Source: Xylona heveae TC161 (lineage: Eukaryota; Ascomycota; Xylonomycetes; Xylonales; Xylonaceae). From it: a stretch of DNA of 64,000 bases. Below the pieces are notes generated by a model that searched no databases, was not told where the DNA came from, and saw nothing but the letters and a program-made list of their open reading frames with translations. Within the stretch, counting starts at the first letter, position 1. Every line of letters starts with the position of its first letter. The stretch spans positions 744,001 to 808,000 of the forward strand of contig NW_017264202.1 in assembly GCF_001619985.1 (NCBI RefSeq), in the 5' to 3' direction. A program made the position numbers and the translations under genes. Below are positions 22,806 to 36,336 of this stretch, piece by piece.

Positions 22806-23421
22806 TCATCGTAGTCCTAGCCCTCCAAACGCGCGATCTAACTCTTCTCCTTCCCCGCCATCACCACCAGCTGGAACATGTCGTTGTAGAGGAGCCAAAC
22901 CCTGCCCTATCATTTGTAAATCTTCCTGGGCTGATGCATTCTGATCTGCTGGCTCATTTGGCTGTGCCTTCTTCTCTGGCTCGAGAAGTTTGGCGTCGCT
23001 ATCTAGCCAGCCCGGTGCAATCTTCCGTTTCTCCGCCAGGTCCTGCTGCTTGACATCCTCGTCATACTTTCTCAGTGTCTTCTCAGCATCGTCACGGAGC
23101 TTCTCAAGGTGTGATTGCAGCGCCCGACATGATGCGATAATGTCATCAGGATGGGCAGCGTGGCCGCTGCTTGACACTACATATTTGGGCTTCTCGGCGC
23201 CGCCAGTTGGGTCATCAATGATAGATGGGGGAAGCGTCGAAGGTAGTGACTGATACGTGTAGGGCAGAGTGTTGGCAGTCGGGAGAGAGACGAATGGAGA
23301 GACTGTCAGCGGGACCTGAGCGAGGAGAGGATGTGGTCCTATAATGGAGATGGAATGGTTAGAGCGATATGTCCCACACGGGTAGAAGCATTGCACATGT
23401 CAACTTACGACCTTCATGCAT
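22806..23421 (-). CDS. conserved-looking hypothetical protein with 13-nt first coding exon
   Basis: I reconstruct two exons. The first (23421-23409) codes only MHEG plus one base. A 70-bp intron with a GTAAGT donor and a TTATAG acceptor follows, then exon 23338-22806, giving 181 residues. The product begins MHEGRPHPLLAQVPLTVSPF and has a Pro/Ser linker. A charged helical segment (residues about 85-125, with LEKLRDDAEKTLRKYDEDVK) is likely to form a coiled coil. A basic turn ending APGWLDSD and an acidic tail follow. I do not recognise the family. The alternative is that translation starts inside the long frame at 23396, but that frame reads through the intron and gives a less sensible N-terminus. 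Confidence 0.6.
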
Positions 23422-24327
23422 CTTGAGTAATTGGTAGTAGTGACAAGAGTCGAGAAGATCTATTTTATTCTCTCAGCAAATAGTGCTATTCTGTGACTGA
23501 TGATATAACGGTGAGGATGATGTTGAAGATGGAAAGACATGACACGTGCTACAGCAACATGGTCGCACACGACAGTATCGCGTCATGACTTGGAGTATAT
23601 ATTATACGGAATATATCCAGAAGATCTGATTAAATTTATATATCATTCAGAAATTCATATTTTTTTCTATAATTCGTACACAGTGGCCTAATACGAAAAT
23701 GCAAGAAATACTCAGTATCAATCATCAAATTCGTCCTTGTATAGCATCTAGTGTTAAGAAGAGAAACGGAATGATTACAGACAAGACGTCCATACATGGG
23801 AATGGTAGTAATTCGTATAATGAGTTTAAAGAAAGGAGACGAAGAAGGATAACTAGACAAGATCCACTTCGTGTTAGGAAAAAGGATTATAATTAGTTCG
23901 TTTTGTGGGTTCTTGTTGGTGGATTTTGGTCCCTGAACTTTTGGTGTCCTTGAACCCCCTCAGCCATCAATTCGCCCCCCTCACGTCCTCTTTCAGCCCT
24001 ACCTCTCCTGAATTTCCGGCTTTTTCTTCATACCTTTTCGCCTCCGATACAAGATTCTCAGGAGTCGACAAACATTGAGGAAACGCTATAACTCCAGGCC
24101 CTGGTGGATCCCAAGTTGTCCAATTGCTGAGTCGTGATTGGGTGCGATACGAGCGGTGGAAGCTGCTGCTGCTGATCCGGTGGAAACTCCAAATACGAGA
24201 AATACCATCCTCCACCCACACACCATCTACACCTTTCTTCTCAACGCCACTCGGTCGTGACGCTTTCGCAGACGCTCTCGACTCACAGTACAAGGCGATA
24301 TAGAAGTGTTTGATCAATTCGGCCAAT
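23422..24327. other. divergent promoter region, 0.9 kb
   Basis: The region separates the hypothetical gene (minus) from the calcineurin gene (plus). The middle (about 23590-23900) is AT-rich, and a CACGTG word lies at 23543-23548. Open frames on both strands here are short or antisense to the calcineurin leader and were not called. Confidence 0.5.
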
Positions 24328-26549
<2,222 letters not shown>

Positions 26550-27158
26550 CTCATGATTTCTCTCCTTTTCCACGTAACCTCCAAGTCACGGGAATACCCT
26601 CTGGCAAGCTTTGAATGGTTTCTTTCATGATTCGGTTTCGAATAGGACCAGCATTATCTTGTCTTCTTGTGTCGATATGTAATGATCCTTGGCTTTTGGT
26701 GGGAACGCTGTGCGTCATACAAAGCTGAGAAAGTCCCTCACGAAGTTCCATATAGCATGGTTGTTCATCGGCTGTCATTTTGAGTCATTGGTTTGGCACG
26801 AGAAGCACTGTTACTGATTTTTATCTACCCTGTTTCGCTGTGGATGTGAGGCAATAATACCTACAATTTGATATTATATATGTTGTATGTCGCTGTCATT
26901 CCGCTGTTCAAAAGAGCAATCATGATTGGTGCAATTTTGCCATGTGAGTTACTGTGGGTTGCCGAAATGACTCAATGGCGCAAGATTAGTCACATTTCGT
27001 TACCCTCCTTTGCTTGCATTGTGACTCCAAAACTGTCTCCGAAAATAATAGTTCCCTAGCTTAAGGCGGGCAGTCATTCTTCATTTCATACGAGGCATTA
27101 TTCGTGCAGCTGAGGCCAGTTCCTTAGCTTCAAATATACCCTGAATTGGTCTTTTTTC
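26550..27158. other. intergenic, 0.6 kb
   Basis: This holds the calcineurin 3' untranslated region and the cysteinyl-tRNA synthetase promoter. No gene seen. Confidence 0.5.
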
Positions 27159-30100
27159 ATGACCTTTCCCTTCCTTTGCCGTCGTCTTTATAGCACCTAC
27201 AGTTCACCAACCAAGGCACCACATATCCTTGAAAGTCGAGTCTCGCGAGAATTTCGGCCTCTTTATTTTAATTCATTCAGCCCCGCTCCTGTAAGGGCTT
27301 CTTTCTCGAGTGTACATAAGAGAGGATCCCACGAGACCGCCAGTCATCCAAATTACAGATCGCAACCCTTCGTTGCTGCAGCCACAAGATCTCAATTTCA
27401 TTCGACCGCCATGGCTACCGCTTCGCGACAGCAGCCGCCATGGCAAGCACCTGCGCCGCCGTCGGCAGATGCCCGTGTTCCACCGCTCAAGGTCTATAAT
27501 TCATTGACTAGATCGAAGACGCCGTTCGTTCCTCTTGACCCGAGCGGCCGAAAGGTTACCTGGTATGCCTGCGGTCCGACAGTCTACGACGATGCTCATC
27601 TGGGACATGCTCGAAATTATGTCAGTACGGATATTATTCGCAGGATAATGCGTGACTACTTCAAGTTTGACTTGAATTTCGTCATGAACATTACGGATGT
27701 GGATGACAAGGTGCGTTGGAATATTTATCCTCTAGTATACGTTAGGTCCACGCTGGGACTTCAATGGAGAAGGCCTGTGGGAGACAAAGAGTGCAATGCG
27801 AAAGAGACTCTGGGGAAGTACAGCAAGTGTTTTTGCTGAGGAAGGTGGAAAGGAAGGGGCGAGGTTCTAGCGGATACCAGCGGAAATTGCTTCAGAAGGG
27901 CATTGGTGGATAAAGTCTGCTAATTCCATTTACCAGATTATTGTCCGAGGCCGACAGCAGCACCTGCTGGGCGAATTTACCTCTAAACACAGCACGATCG
28001 ATGACCAAGTCATCAAGACTACGCTGGAAGCCTATAACGCCTATGCGAAGAAGAATCTTCCTGCCGTGGCAGGCGTCGAGCCAGAGCAATTTGTCCAGGC
28101 GGCGAACAAGGAGTATGGCAATATTCTCAGCGGAGGAACGCTTTCAGGGGAGGGCACGCCAGGCGACAAGGAGGCCAAGGTGAAAATGCATTTAAAGACC
28201 ATGACGGTCGCATCGGAGGCACTCGTTGCCGCCCGGAAACAGCCTGAGTCTGTCTCTCAGGAGGATTTCTATTCCAAGACGAGTGACGTCCTGCTTGGCT
28301 ACCTCGACAGCTTGTACGGATCGACTATAAATGCCGACGACCACGGTATCTTTACGAAGTTGACGAAAAAATTCGAAGGACGCTTTATGGAGGACGTCCG
28401 TGCATTAAACTGCGTCGACCCAGACGAAGTTACAAGAGTCACCGAGTACGGACACCAAATTGTCTCGTTTGTCGAGAAGATTGTCAATAACGGATACGGC
28501 TACGTGACCTCGGATGGGTCAGTCTACTTTGACATCAGTGCCTTTGAGGCCGCAGGCAACAATTACGCCCGTCTGGAGCCGTGGAACCGGAATGACAAAG
28601 ACCTGCAAGCTGATGGCGAGGGCTCGCTGACCAAGAAGACGACCGAGAAGAGATCAGACGCCGACTTTGCGCTCTGGAAGTCCTCAAAGCCTGGCGAACC
28701 GAGCTGGCCGAGTCCCTGGGGAAGAGGTCGACCCGGCTGGCATATTGAATGCTCAGCCATGGCATCAGACGTGCTCGGCAGCACTATCGATATCCATTCA
28801 GGTGGTATCGACCTCGCTTTCCCTCACCACGACAACGAGCTGGCGCAAAGCGAGGCCTATTGGCTTGAGCACAAGGACAAGTGCTCTCACCACCCCCACC
28901 AATGGGTAAACTATTTCTTCCACATGGGCCACTTGTCGATCCAGGGATCCAAAATGTCCAAATCCCTCAAGAACTTTACCACCATTCGCGAAGCGCTTGA
29001 CCGTGGAGACTGGACCCCGCGGGCTCTTCGAATCGTCTTCTTGCAAGGCGGTTGGAAAGAAGGTGTTGAGATTACCGATGACGTTGTCAAGGCAGGCAAC
29101 GCGTGGGAGGAGAAACTCAACGTAAGCCACACATTTTTTACCGTTTTGGCTAGACTGATACTGATCACCTGTGTTTAGAACTTCTTCATCAATGCCAAGG
29201 ACGTTGTCAACTCGTCTGAATCCGCCGAGTCTCAGTCCACCCAATCCACACAAGATCACGAAATCCAAGCCAACCTCCGCGCCGCGCAGACGGCCGTGTA
29301 CGATGCGCTCTGCGACTCCTTCAATACCCCCCTTGCTATGGCTATCATTTCCGACCTCATCACCAAGTACAACTCTGCCGACAAATCCGCCGTCGGCGTA
29401 AACACCACCGCCGACGTTGCCCGGTGGATCACATACATGGTCAACGTTTTCGGCCTCGATGTCGCCGGCCTCTCCCCTCTCCCAGCAGACTACAAGGAAA
29501 TCCCTACATCCCGCATCGGCTGGTCTGGCATCGACATTCCCGACGCCGCCAAACCCTTTGTTTATCCTCTTTCCGCACTCCGCGACCAACTCCGCCAGAG
29601 CGCAAGATCCGCCAGTGGTCTCACATCCAAAGATCTCACCAACATTCTTTCCACCTCCGAATCTGCTCCTGCCTCCGCTTCTGCTGACGCCTCCTCATCC
29701 TCTCCTTCATCTTCCAAATACTCTACTGTCCTCTGTACATTCCGCAAGGATGTCCGCTCCCTTGCCACCTCTCCTCAAGAGACAAACGCCGCCGTCCCGC
29801 CCAAGGATATCCTCTCCCTCTGCGACCGCGTTCGCGACCTCGACCTCTGGGATCTCGGCATCTACCTCGAAGACCGGGACTCGGGTGTCGCTCTCGTTCG
29901 CCCCGTCAACAAAGAACTTGTTGCTGCTCGCGCAGAAAAGGCCGCTCGGGAAGAAGCCAAGCTCCGCGCCAAAGAAGAGCGTGAACGTGAGGCCCGCGAA
30001 AGGGCCGAAAAGGGTAAATTGTCCCATCTCGAAATGTTCCGCACAAAGGAATACTCCGCGTGGGATGACGAGGGCCTCCCCATCAAGGATGCCAAGGGCG

Positions 30101-30198
30101 AGGAGATCAATAAGTCCAAGACGAAAAAGTTGAGAAAAGATTGGGAGCGTCAGAAGAAGCTGCATGAGGCGTGGGTCAAGGCGAACGGGGGTGCTTAG
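27159..30198 (+). CDS. cysteinyl-tRNA synthetase, probably dual cytosolic/mitochondrial
   Basis: A class I synthetase that charges tRNA-Cys. Exons are 27159-27710, 27937-29121 and 29179-30198. The long form has 918 residues; starting at the second in-frame ATG (27411) gives 834. Motifs: [13 protein letters not shown] with the HIGH-type HLGH at 147-150, zinc ligands in the first CGP, in GWHIECSAM and in HHDNE, and KMSKS at 523-527. The first 84 residues are rich in Arg, Ser and His with almost no acidic residues, as expected of a mitochondrial presequence. The upstream ATG sits in a weak context (TTTTTCATGA) and the inner one in a near-ideal context (GACCGCCATGG). This is the usual fungal arrangement for making two isoforms by leaky scanning. 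The C-terminal helical, Lys/Glu-rich extension ([17 protein letters not shown]) is typical of eukaryotic enzymes. Confidence 0.95.
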
Positions 30199-30644
30199 AC
30201 ATGGCGTGTGCATATTAGATTCTTTTTTTTCGCTTTACTTTTTCTTCTTCTTTACCTTTTCTTTTTCTTTTCTTTTCTCACCCTTTATTTAGAGCGTTTA
30301 AAACGCTTACTACTGGCAATTCATAAAGCGCTCTTGGTAAGATAGGTCTTAAAAACGAAGAATACTACTTGCCTCATTTCCCTCGATCTTTAATCCCGCG
30401 TCAGTAATACTGGTATTGGTGACATGCCACAATGCAACATTGTCTAGATTCCATTAGCCAACCATCGACTAGAGTGAACGGCAGCAGTTCGAAAATATGA
30501 GATGTAGATATTCTCCATTCACCAGTAAGATATATACACGAGAACAGTAGAAAGGAAAAATAGAAATTTGGAAAACTAGAAAACTAGAAAAGAAAAAAGA
30601 GAGCTGGATATAAAAAATCTATCTATTTGGCCTGCCATTCTTCT
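30199..30644. other. convergent intergenic, 3' ends
   Basis: The synthetase and the Mmc1-like gene end toward each other. Pyrimidine-rich sequence (30220-30280) and A-rich sequence (30540-30600) are consistent with untranslated regions. No gene seen. Confidence 0.5.
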
Positions 30645-32991
30645 CTAACTCTTATCCAACTTTTTCAATTCACGACTCGCCTTTTCAACCGCATCTCTAG
30701 CCTCTTTGCGTTCCTTGATCCCCAACTCATCTGTCTCAGGACGACCGGCATCTCGCACGATGGTGGAAATGCGGCCTTCTGTTTCGCGGAGCACGCGACG
30801 GCCTTCTTCACGGACTTCGGCTTCCCAGAAGCGTCGCGCGGCCTCCCATTTCGTTTGCAATCGCTTGAGGGACCAGACGAGACCGAGGGCGGCAATAGTG
30901 CCTGCTTCGTAGACGCTGGTGGTGGTAAAGGAGACATATGTGAGTGCTGAAATGGCAGAAGCTAGGCCCGTGGTGGACACGGTTTGCAGCACGAGACGCT
31001 GGGCCTGGGCTTGTAGAGACGGGACGGTCGAGGCTACGAGATGGGAACGCGACAAAGGGATGTGGATGGGCCACGGCTGGAGAGTGGGGACGGGCAGCGA
31101 GCCCCATGCGTAGCGGGCGTCGTCGGCGTCGATGGCTGCGGCGGCGGCGTTGGGGCGGTCCACGAGATCGGAGAGACGTGGGGCCGGAGGAGTGCTGCCG
31201 TAGGGGCGGGCAGAAGGGTGGGTTGTTGTTGTTGTGTCGCTGTCGTCTTCGTCGGGTAGCTCGGATTCGGATTCGGACAGGGCGGCCGAGGAGTAGGGTT
31301 TGTTGGCGGGTGTTGTGGAGGTGGTGGTTGGGGAAGTGGAAGTGGAGGAAGAAGGAGAGGTGGGGGGCAGGGAGGCAGGTCGGTCAGGGAAGAAGCCTGC
31401 TTCGACAATACGTCCGGCGAGCCAAATGATGCCCTTTTCGGCCTCGACGAGCCATCGTCGCTCGAGTATCTCGGCGCCAATTACGCCCACGTCGTCGACT
31501 TTCCAGAAGAGTCGCCACCATGAGAGTTTTCGCCATCGCTTGCTGTTGAATGCGAGATCCATTTGGTCTCGGAGCTCGGTGTGGCTGTATTCGGCCCAGC
31601 CTTTGACGGCTTTGTCAATGGCTTGGCGCTTGTCCTCGTCGACGCCTGATGTGCGGATTTCTTGGAGCCGCGCCGTGTCTGCATGGGTGATACGCTCGGC
31701 GGTGTCGTCTAAAATGGAGTTGATAAGGTTTCGCACGGCAGGACGAAGAGCCTCGCTGGAAGAAGAGTAGCCGGGTTTCTCCTCGCTGAACCATTTCTCC
31801 AACGATGGCATGCCGCTTCGAAACCATCGCTCTTCAAAGAATGTCGCGTTGGAGACGGATTCCCGGAATTTACTCAGCGCGCTGGTAGCCATGTCCAGGT
31901 CGATAACCTGAACGGTCTCACTGGAAGCCTCAGCAGCGGCTTTTTCTGCTGCAGATAGGCCCAGGACGACCTTGACCATGTCATTGGGCACGCTTTCGCC
32001 GTTGCCATGTCCTGCTGTGAATCGGCCATAGGCGATGCAGCTGTCGACGCCATTGCCGAAAAGCAGGGCCTTGTGCACGGGGTAGGTGACCGTAGAGAAC
32101 CGCCCTGTTGAAGATGAGGGAGTTTGTAATGACGGCACGAGGATGGCTTCAGCGGGTCGCACATCGTCTTCGTTCACTGTTGAGCGGGTGACATTGGTGT
32201 TGACGGCTGAGATGAGGATCTCGAGTCTTCGGGACTTAAGGATACGGGATGGAATGAACAGAGTTGGAAGAAGCGGGTGCGTTGAAAGTCCCATAGTTTC
32301 TCCATAGCTGCATATCCCAGATCATGTCAGGATTTTATAGCTTCCAGAGGAAAGTTAAAGAGCCTTGTGCAAACGTACCGTATCAAAAGTCCTCGCCCAT
32401 CCTCACGGTGAATCTTCTCGAGCTCCTTCTCCCAATCGCCTTCGGCAGCCAGTGGGTCTGCGAGTAACAGCCGCACAAGCCGACGAGCAGACGATTGATC
32501 ATTCAAACCAAGAACTAGATTGAATGTGTGTCAGCAAAAAACCAAAATTTATAAGCATCAACAATGAGGCAGTCATGATTCGACATACCAGCAAGTCTGA
32601 CAACAGCGTCTCGGTTCTCTAAACCCCGAAGCGCCAATTGAAGTCTGCTGAGGTTGACATAGTTCGCAGCATGGCTCTTGAGGTCACTCAAGGCATCGTA
32701 AAGCTGCTTCACCTCAAGGTCCACGTCCTTGGGCACGTTGATGGCTGTCGTGGAGGCTAGGTGCGATGCTGCAGCTCGCTGCTGGTGTAACCGCCCCAGG
32801 CGTGATTGTGCTTTCGCCAGGTGTTTGGGGGTGTCGTTGACGCGCCAGAGCGAGCATGATGGGCAGTAAAACAGCCGCGTAGCTGTTTTCTGCGGGATGT
32901 GGCGCAATTGCCTCAGCGCCGGTATTCGCGGAGGCATTGGGCTGTGAAGTTGGTTGTTTAGTTGTTCCGTGATGTCGTAGGGTTGCGACAT
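30645..32991 (-). CDS. Mmc1-like mitochondrial protein with D2-like dynamin-type C-terminus
   Basis: Exons 32991-32589, 32514-32379 and 32307-30645 give 733 residues, or 715 from the second Met (32937). That second start is followed by PPRIPALRQLRHIPQKTATR, a textbook mitochondrial presequence, and may be the true start. A CPSC pair follows. The body is helical, with WLSWW-type tryptophan-rich segments (KRWRKLSWWRLFWKVDD), a Ser/Thr-rich insert, then a hydrophobic hairpin (GLASAISALTYVSF ... AGTIAALGLVWSL) and a charged coiled end. This layout matches the fungal Mmc1 family, which I recall as a dynamin-like inner-membrane protein linked to crista organisation. The assignment rests on the C-terminal hairpin and overall design, not on a sharp catalytic motif. 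No GTPase motifs are visible. Confidence 0.65.
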
Positions 32992-33404
32992 ATCGGTATA
33001 GAGCTCTTTCGCTAGCGCGGTCTGGCTCAGGTGGGCAGACTGCCAAATTCCTAGTGAAGCCGCTCTGTATCAACATCTTCATAAATCTATGCACATTTGA
33101 TTGGTTCTTGGAAAAAAGAAATTAAATAATGTTCATTCATTCATTCATTCATTCATTCATTCATTCATTCATTCATTCATTTATTCATTTATTCATAGTC
33201 TGATCTGGAGAGTATTTGACTCTTATCTGTTCAAACACGAATATCAAATCCAATCTGAACACCAAGCCATTCTAACATTGCTGATGCTTGAAAAATGTAA
33301 AGACCAAAAACAATTATCTGGAATTGACTTCCTATCCCAAAATGCTCTACTCCGAACCTCGAGCCTGCTGCCACACATCAATCTTGCGTGAAACGCGCCT
33401 CGGC
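32992..33404. other. intergenic with tetranucleotide repeat
   Basis: This is the promoter side of the Mmc1-like gene. It contains the tetranucleotide repeat annotated separately at 33132-33196. No gene seen. Confidence 0.5.
33132..33196 (+). repeat. (ATTC)n microsatellite
   Basis: About 65 bp of TTCA/ATTC tetranucleotide repeat, perfect for roughly the first 50 bp and then interrupted by TTAT units. It lies upstream of the Mmc1-like gene start. Confidence 0.95.
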
Positions 33405-34697
33405 CTAGAACGCTGGAATCGGCAATGGATCCTTCCAAGATATCCCACAGTCGTATTTCAATTCTTGTGCGTTATAATCGTAATTCAAGTCATCCAGAAG
33501 CACAATGATAATCCAGATACAGACATAAATTATTAGGACCACTGTAGACACCTTGATGAGTAACTGTGTGTAGAGCAGCCACTGATGGTATCTGTCCATT
33601 GGTAATGGCCTACCCCAAGGATGAATATAGGTTTGCACGAGTTGCAGAAAGGGGATGTCGCTGCTGAAGATGACAAGGAGCCAGGTGCAGAGCATATAGG
33701 AGCCTGTTGTTAGCTCCACTAAAGACAATATTCCTGTCACGGCGGCTGGGTCCAGACCAGCCCGACCGACAATGGCGTTGCTCCAGACCCTTATAAGCGC
33801 CCAGCATGTCACACGCATGACAGCCACGGGATAGTCCAGCGGCTATATGCTGCATATATATCGTGGGGTAGAACGCTCTGCCAAAGGGCAAGCGTTCTAC
33901 TTTTGTTACATAGAGCCTAGCTATCACTCCTACTCCGCTTTATTCCAGCTTGCGACCGCCCTGCGTATCCCAGGTATCACTACACAGTTACGAGGCAAGG
34001 CCCTTACAATTCCCATCTTGTCCCAGAAATGATATTTAACTTTGAATTCACCCAGACAAGTGAATACCAAAGATATAGAACTGAGCATCAAAAGGTTTGC
34101 AGCAAAATCCACAGTCTTTCCATTTCGTACACGCAAGCCTCGGGCCCAAAATAGCCGGCTGTCTTCAGAGTACTTTTGTCACCATTCGTGATTGATAAAG
34201 AACAGGCACCAGGACTGGACAAGAACGACCACCCCACTAATGGCAACGAGAAAAACCTGAACGTCGAACCGCGCCGCGGCATCCTTGCGTGCTATACGCC
34301 GAATGCCCAGGATGACAGCTCCTATGCACTGAATGCTCGTTGCAAGTTGGACAATGGCCTGTCCAAGCATGACCGCTCGAGTCCTCTCCTTCTTGACGCT
34401 GGTGATCTCGAGGGCTTCGTCCACCCATAACAGTGGCATGGAGCTGCGTTCCATGGGGGAATGAGGATCCAGTGCTTTCACATCGTAAATGTGCACTCCG
34501 GCAGCTGCAGAGATGTAGAACTTCCAGCTACTGTATTCTCGTGCAGGGGCTGCATTTTTTCTGTTGATTCCGTCCGGGTCATAATGATAATAGGCTTCTC
34601 GTATCAGAGCAGCAAATGCAGCAACGTGGGTAAATATGACATTCTCTATCGCGTCCCCAAGATCTCGACGAGCATTGAGTAGGCACCCTTCAGCCAT
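33405..34697 (-). CDS. multispanning membrane protein, reading frame doubtful
   Basis: From the ATG at 34697 (MAEGCLLNARRDLGDA) the product has several hydrophobic helices, such as AIVQLATSIQCIGAVILGI, VFLVAISGVVVLVQSWCLFF and ILSLVELTTGSYMLCTWLLV, ending in STVVLIIYVCIWIIIVLL. I recognise no family. The last exon is 33842-33405, joined phase-0 to an exon ending at 34008 (GTAAGG donor). A TGA at 34181-34179 lies in the main frame after FFINHEW, and the phase then continues open (QKYSEDSRLFWARGLRV). Either this TGA is a nonsense mutation (CGA-to-TGA), or a 102-bp intron at 34182-34081 with a weak GTGACA donor removes it; that intron is an exact multiple of three. The first gives 375 codons with one stop, the second 341 residues. 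The upstream start is also uncertain. Confidence 0.5.
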
Positions 34698-34736
34698 GTA
34701 GATGAACTGTTTGCTGGGTGAGACGGGACTATTCAA

Positions 34737-35343
34737 TTCTCAGGTATCGTGGAAAGTTTGATCAAAGATGGAAGAACTTGTCAAAGCCCGGCCGTCTTGG
34801 ATATTAATATCGTCATGTTTATGGCTGTGATATGCGCGCTATCCCTTCAAATTGACAGAGTGGGAACGAGAGGGGGGCGCTCTAGAGAGCTACCGTTGCC
34901 CCCCAAATCCAAAAATTGCTAGCCATGATTCCAGTGTATGGATGAATGGGCTGCAGTACACCTTGTACCTATCATAGCCCTAGAAGCCATTAGTTATGAT
35001 TTGATAGCCCAGTCTTTCTTTCAATGCTCAAGGCGATGACTACAGTTTTTGGCGTAGGTTGCCAGCTGTTGACATGCAGCTTTTCCCCGAGGTACATGCT
35101 TTAACGCTGTGAAACTGATGTGTGCTTGTGTGCTTTTAACCCAACCGAGACGTTGAAAGCTCGCTAAACCACCCGAAACCTTTTGTCACCACCTGCCTTC
35201 TGGTTTTTATCATCCGTGTTAGTTTTTCCCGCCAGTCTGCTGAAGAACAAAGCACAACAAAAGAACAGCGTTGCTCAGATCTTGTCGCTGACAGTGACAC
35301 ATGATATAAAAAAAATAATAAAGATGAAAAAAATAAAAAGAAA
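34737..35343. other. intergenic, 0.6 kb
   Basis: Promoter side of the membrane-protein gene. No gene seen. A-rich sequence at about 35300-35343 follows the 3' end of the tRNA-Glu gene on the minus strand; on the tRNA strand it is a T-run suitable for RNA polymerase III termination. Confidence 0.5.
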
Positions 35344-35438
35344 TTCCGGTACCGGGAATTGAACCCGGGGCCTCGCGGTCTTAGATTAAGGGTTGAACCC
35401 ATGAAAACGCGAAATGTTAGCCACTACACCATACCGGA
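35344..35438 (-). tRNA. tRNA-Glu (anticodon TTC) with a 23-nt intron
   Basis: On the minus strand the acceptor halves TCCGGTA and TACCGGA pair over 7 bp, and a D-arm (TGGTGTAGTGGCTAACA) matches B-box and A-box expectations. The T-arm is CCGGGTTCAATTCCCGG. The anticodon stem TCGCG/CGCGA encloses the loop TTTTCAC with anticodon TTC (Glu). An insertion of 23 nt sits directly after the purine 3' of the anticodon, the canonical position for eukaryotic tRNA introns. Removing it gives a standard 72-nt tRNA. T-rich sequence downstream can end transcription. Confidence 0.93.
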
Positions 35439-36264
35439 TTTTGTTGATAGGAACTACTTTAAAATTTCTCTTAAACATCGGTCAGCTGCAGCATACTGCA
35501 AGAAATCCGCCCTTTTCTGGAACAGACGTCTGCCTCAAGTCGACGCCAGGTGCCGCTCAGCAAAGAATCAGGGCTAGATATTTTTGAGTTTTACTAATCT
35601 CTGGAAATTTATAACAGAAATTTTATAATTTAAATAGAGGAGAGAAATCTATAGTAATGCAATAATCATTCATTTAGCTGGATAAGTATTGCGTATTCAG
35701 TACGCATTTGGGAAATGGTTGTTTTGACATTAAATATCTTTGAATAATAATCGAGCGGAAGGAAATAAATTGGGAGGATAAGCAAGGAAATAAAATAAGT
35801 AAATCAAATGAAGAATTAGAAAACAGCGAATTTCAAATATTCGACACAATTTTCGAATATCTACTGTCGCCAATAGGGATTACTTCTTAAGGTTCAACCT
35901 GGAAATTGTTATGCCGCCTTGGATAACTATTATGACGCTCTCTATCCTGCCGGATTTGGGCGAGCGGGACTGGATAACTTACGGCAACCCTTCAAGCCGC
36001 GCGCACTTTGCTGAAACTTTTACCGAGTACCCTCGGTACAGCCCGCTACAAGTGCTACCTCTACAGCGCTCTAAGACCAATAATGCAACAATCCGACCGT
36101 GCAGCCTGACAGGTGGCTAATTCACACAGAAACAATTACACAAATAAAAAGCAAAATAATGAACAGAATTTCACGCCGGTCGCAGCAAAAATTCCAAAAT
36201 AACTTCCTGAATATATTAGTGCAAAAATTAAGTCGAAAAATAACAAAAAAAGCAAAAATGTAAC
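35439..36264. other. AT-rich spacer between two tRNA genes
   Basis: No gene seen. Large parts (35570-35890 and 36120-36260) are strongly AT-rich. A more GC-rich piece lies at about 35910-36120 with a short open frame I do not support. Confidence 0.5.
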
Positions 36265-36336
36265 TGGACAATCTGGGAATTGAACCCAGGACCTCTCCCA
36301 TGCTAAGGGAGAATAATACCACTAGACCAATTGCCC
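36265..36336 (-). tRNA. tRNA-Ala (anticodon AGC)
   Basis: This is a 72-nt gene without intron. The acceptor stem GGGCAAT pairs with ATTGTCC, and position 3 pairs with position 70 as G-U, the identity element recognised by alanyl-tRNA synthetase. The anticodon stem CTCCC/GGGAG encloses the loop TTAGCAT with anticodon AGC. The T-arm is CTGGGTTCAATTCCCAG. The D-arm (TTGGTCTAGTGGTAT) resembles that of several fungal tRNAs. The discriminator base is A. Confidence 0.95.

Noticed and set aside
28798-29589. 263-codon minus-strand frame inside the cysteinyl-tRNA synthetase gene
   Set aside because: It is the antisense of a strongly conserved coding exon and has no recognisable motif; GC-biased third positions on the sense strand open such frames.
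30808-31480. Several long frames in both orientations over the Mmc1-like gene
   Set aside because: Low-complexity Pro/Gly/Arg translations caused by a repetitive Ser/Thr-rich coding stretch.
33132-33196. CRISPR-like array or centromere-type satellite
   Set aside because: It is a plain tetranucleotide microsatellite with no spacers.
36265-36336. tRNA-Pro on the basis of the GGGCAATTGGTCTAGTGG 5' half
   Set aside because: The anticodon is AGC and the G3-U70 pair marks alanine, so tRNA-Ala was called.
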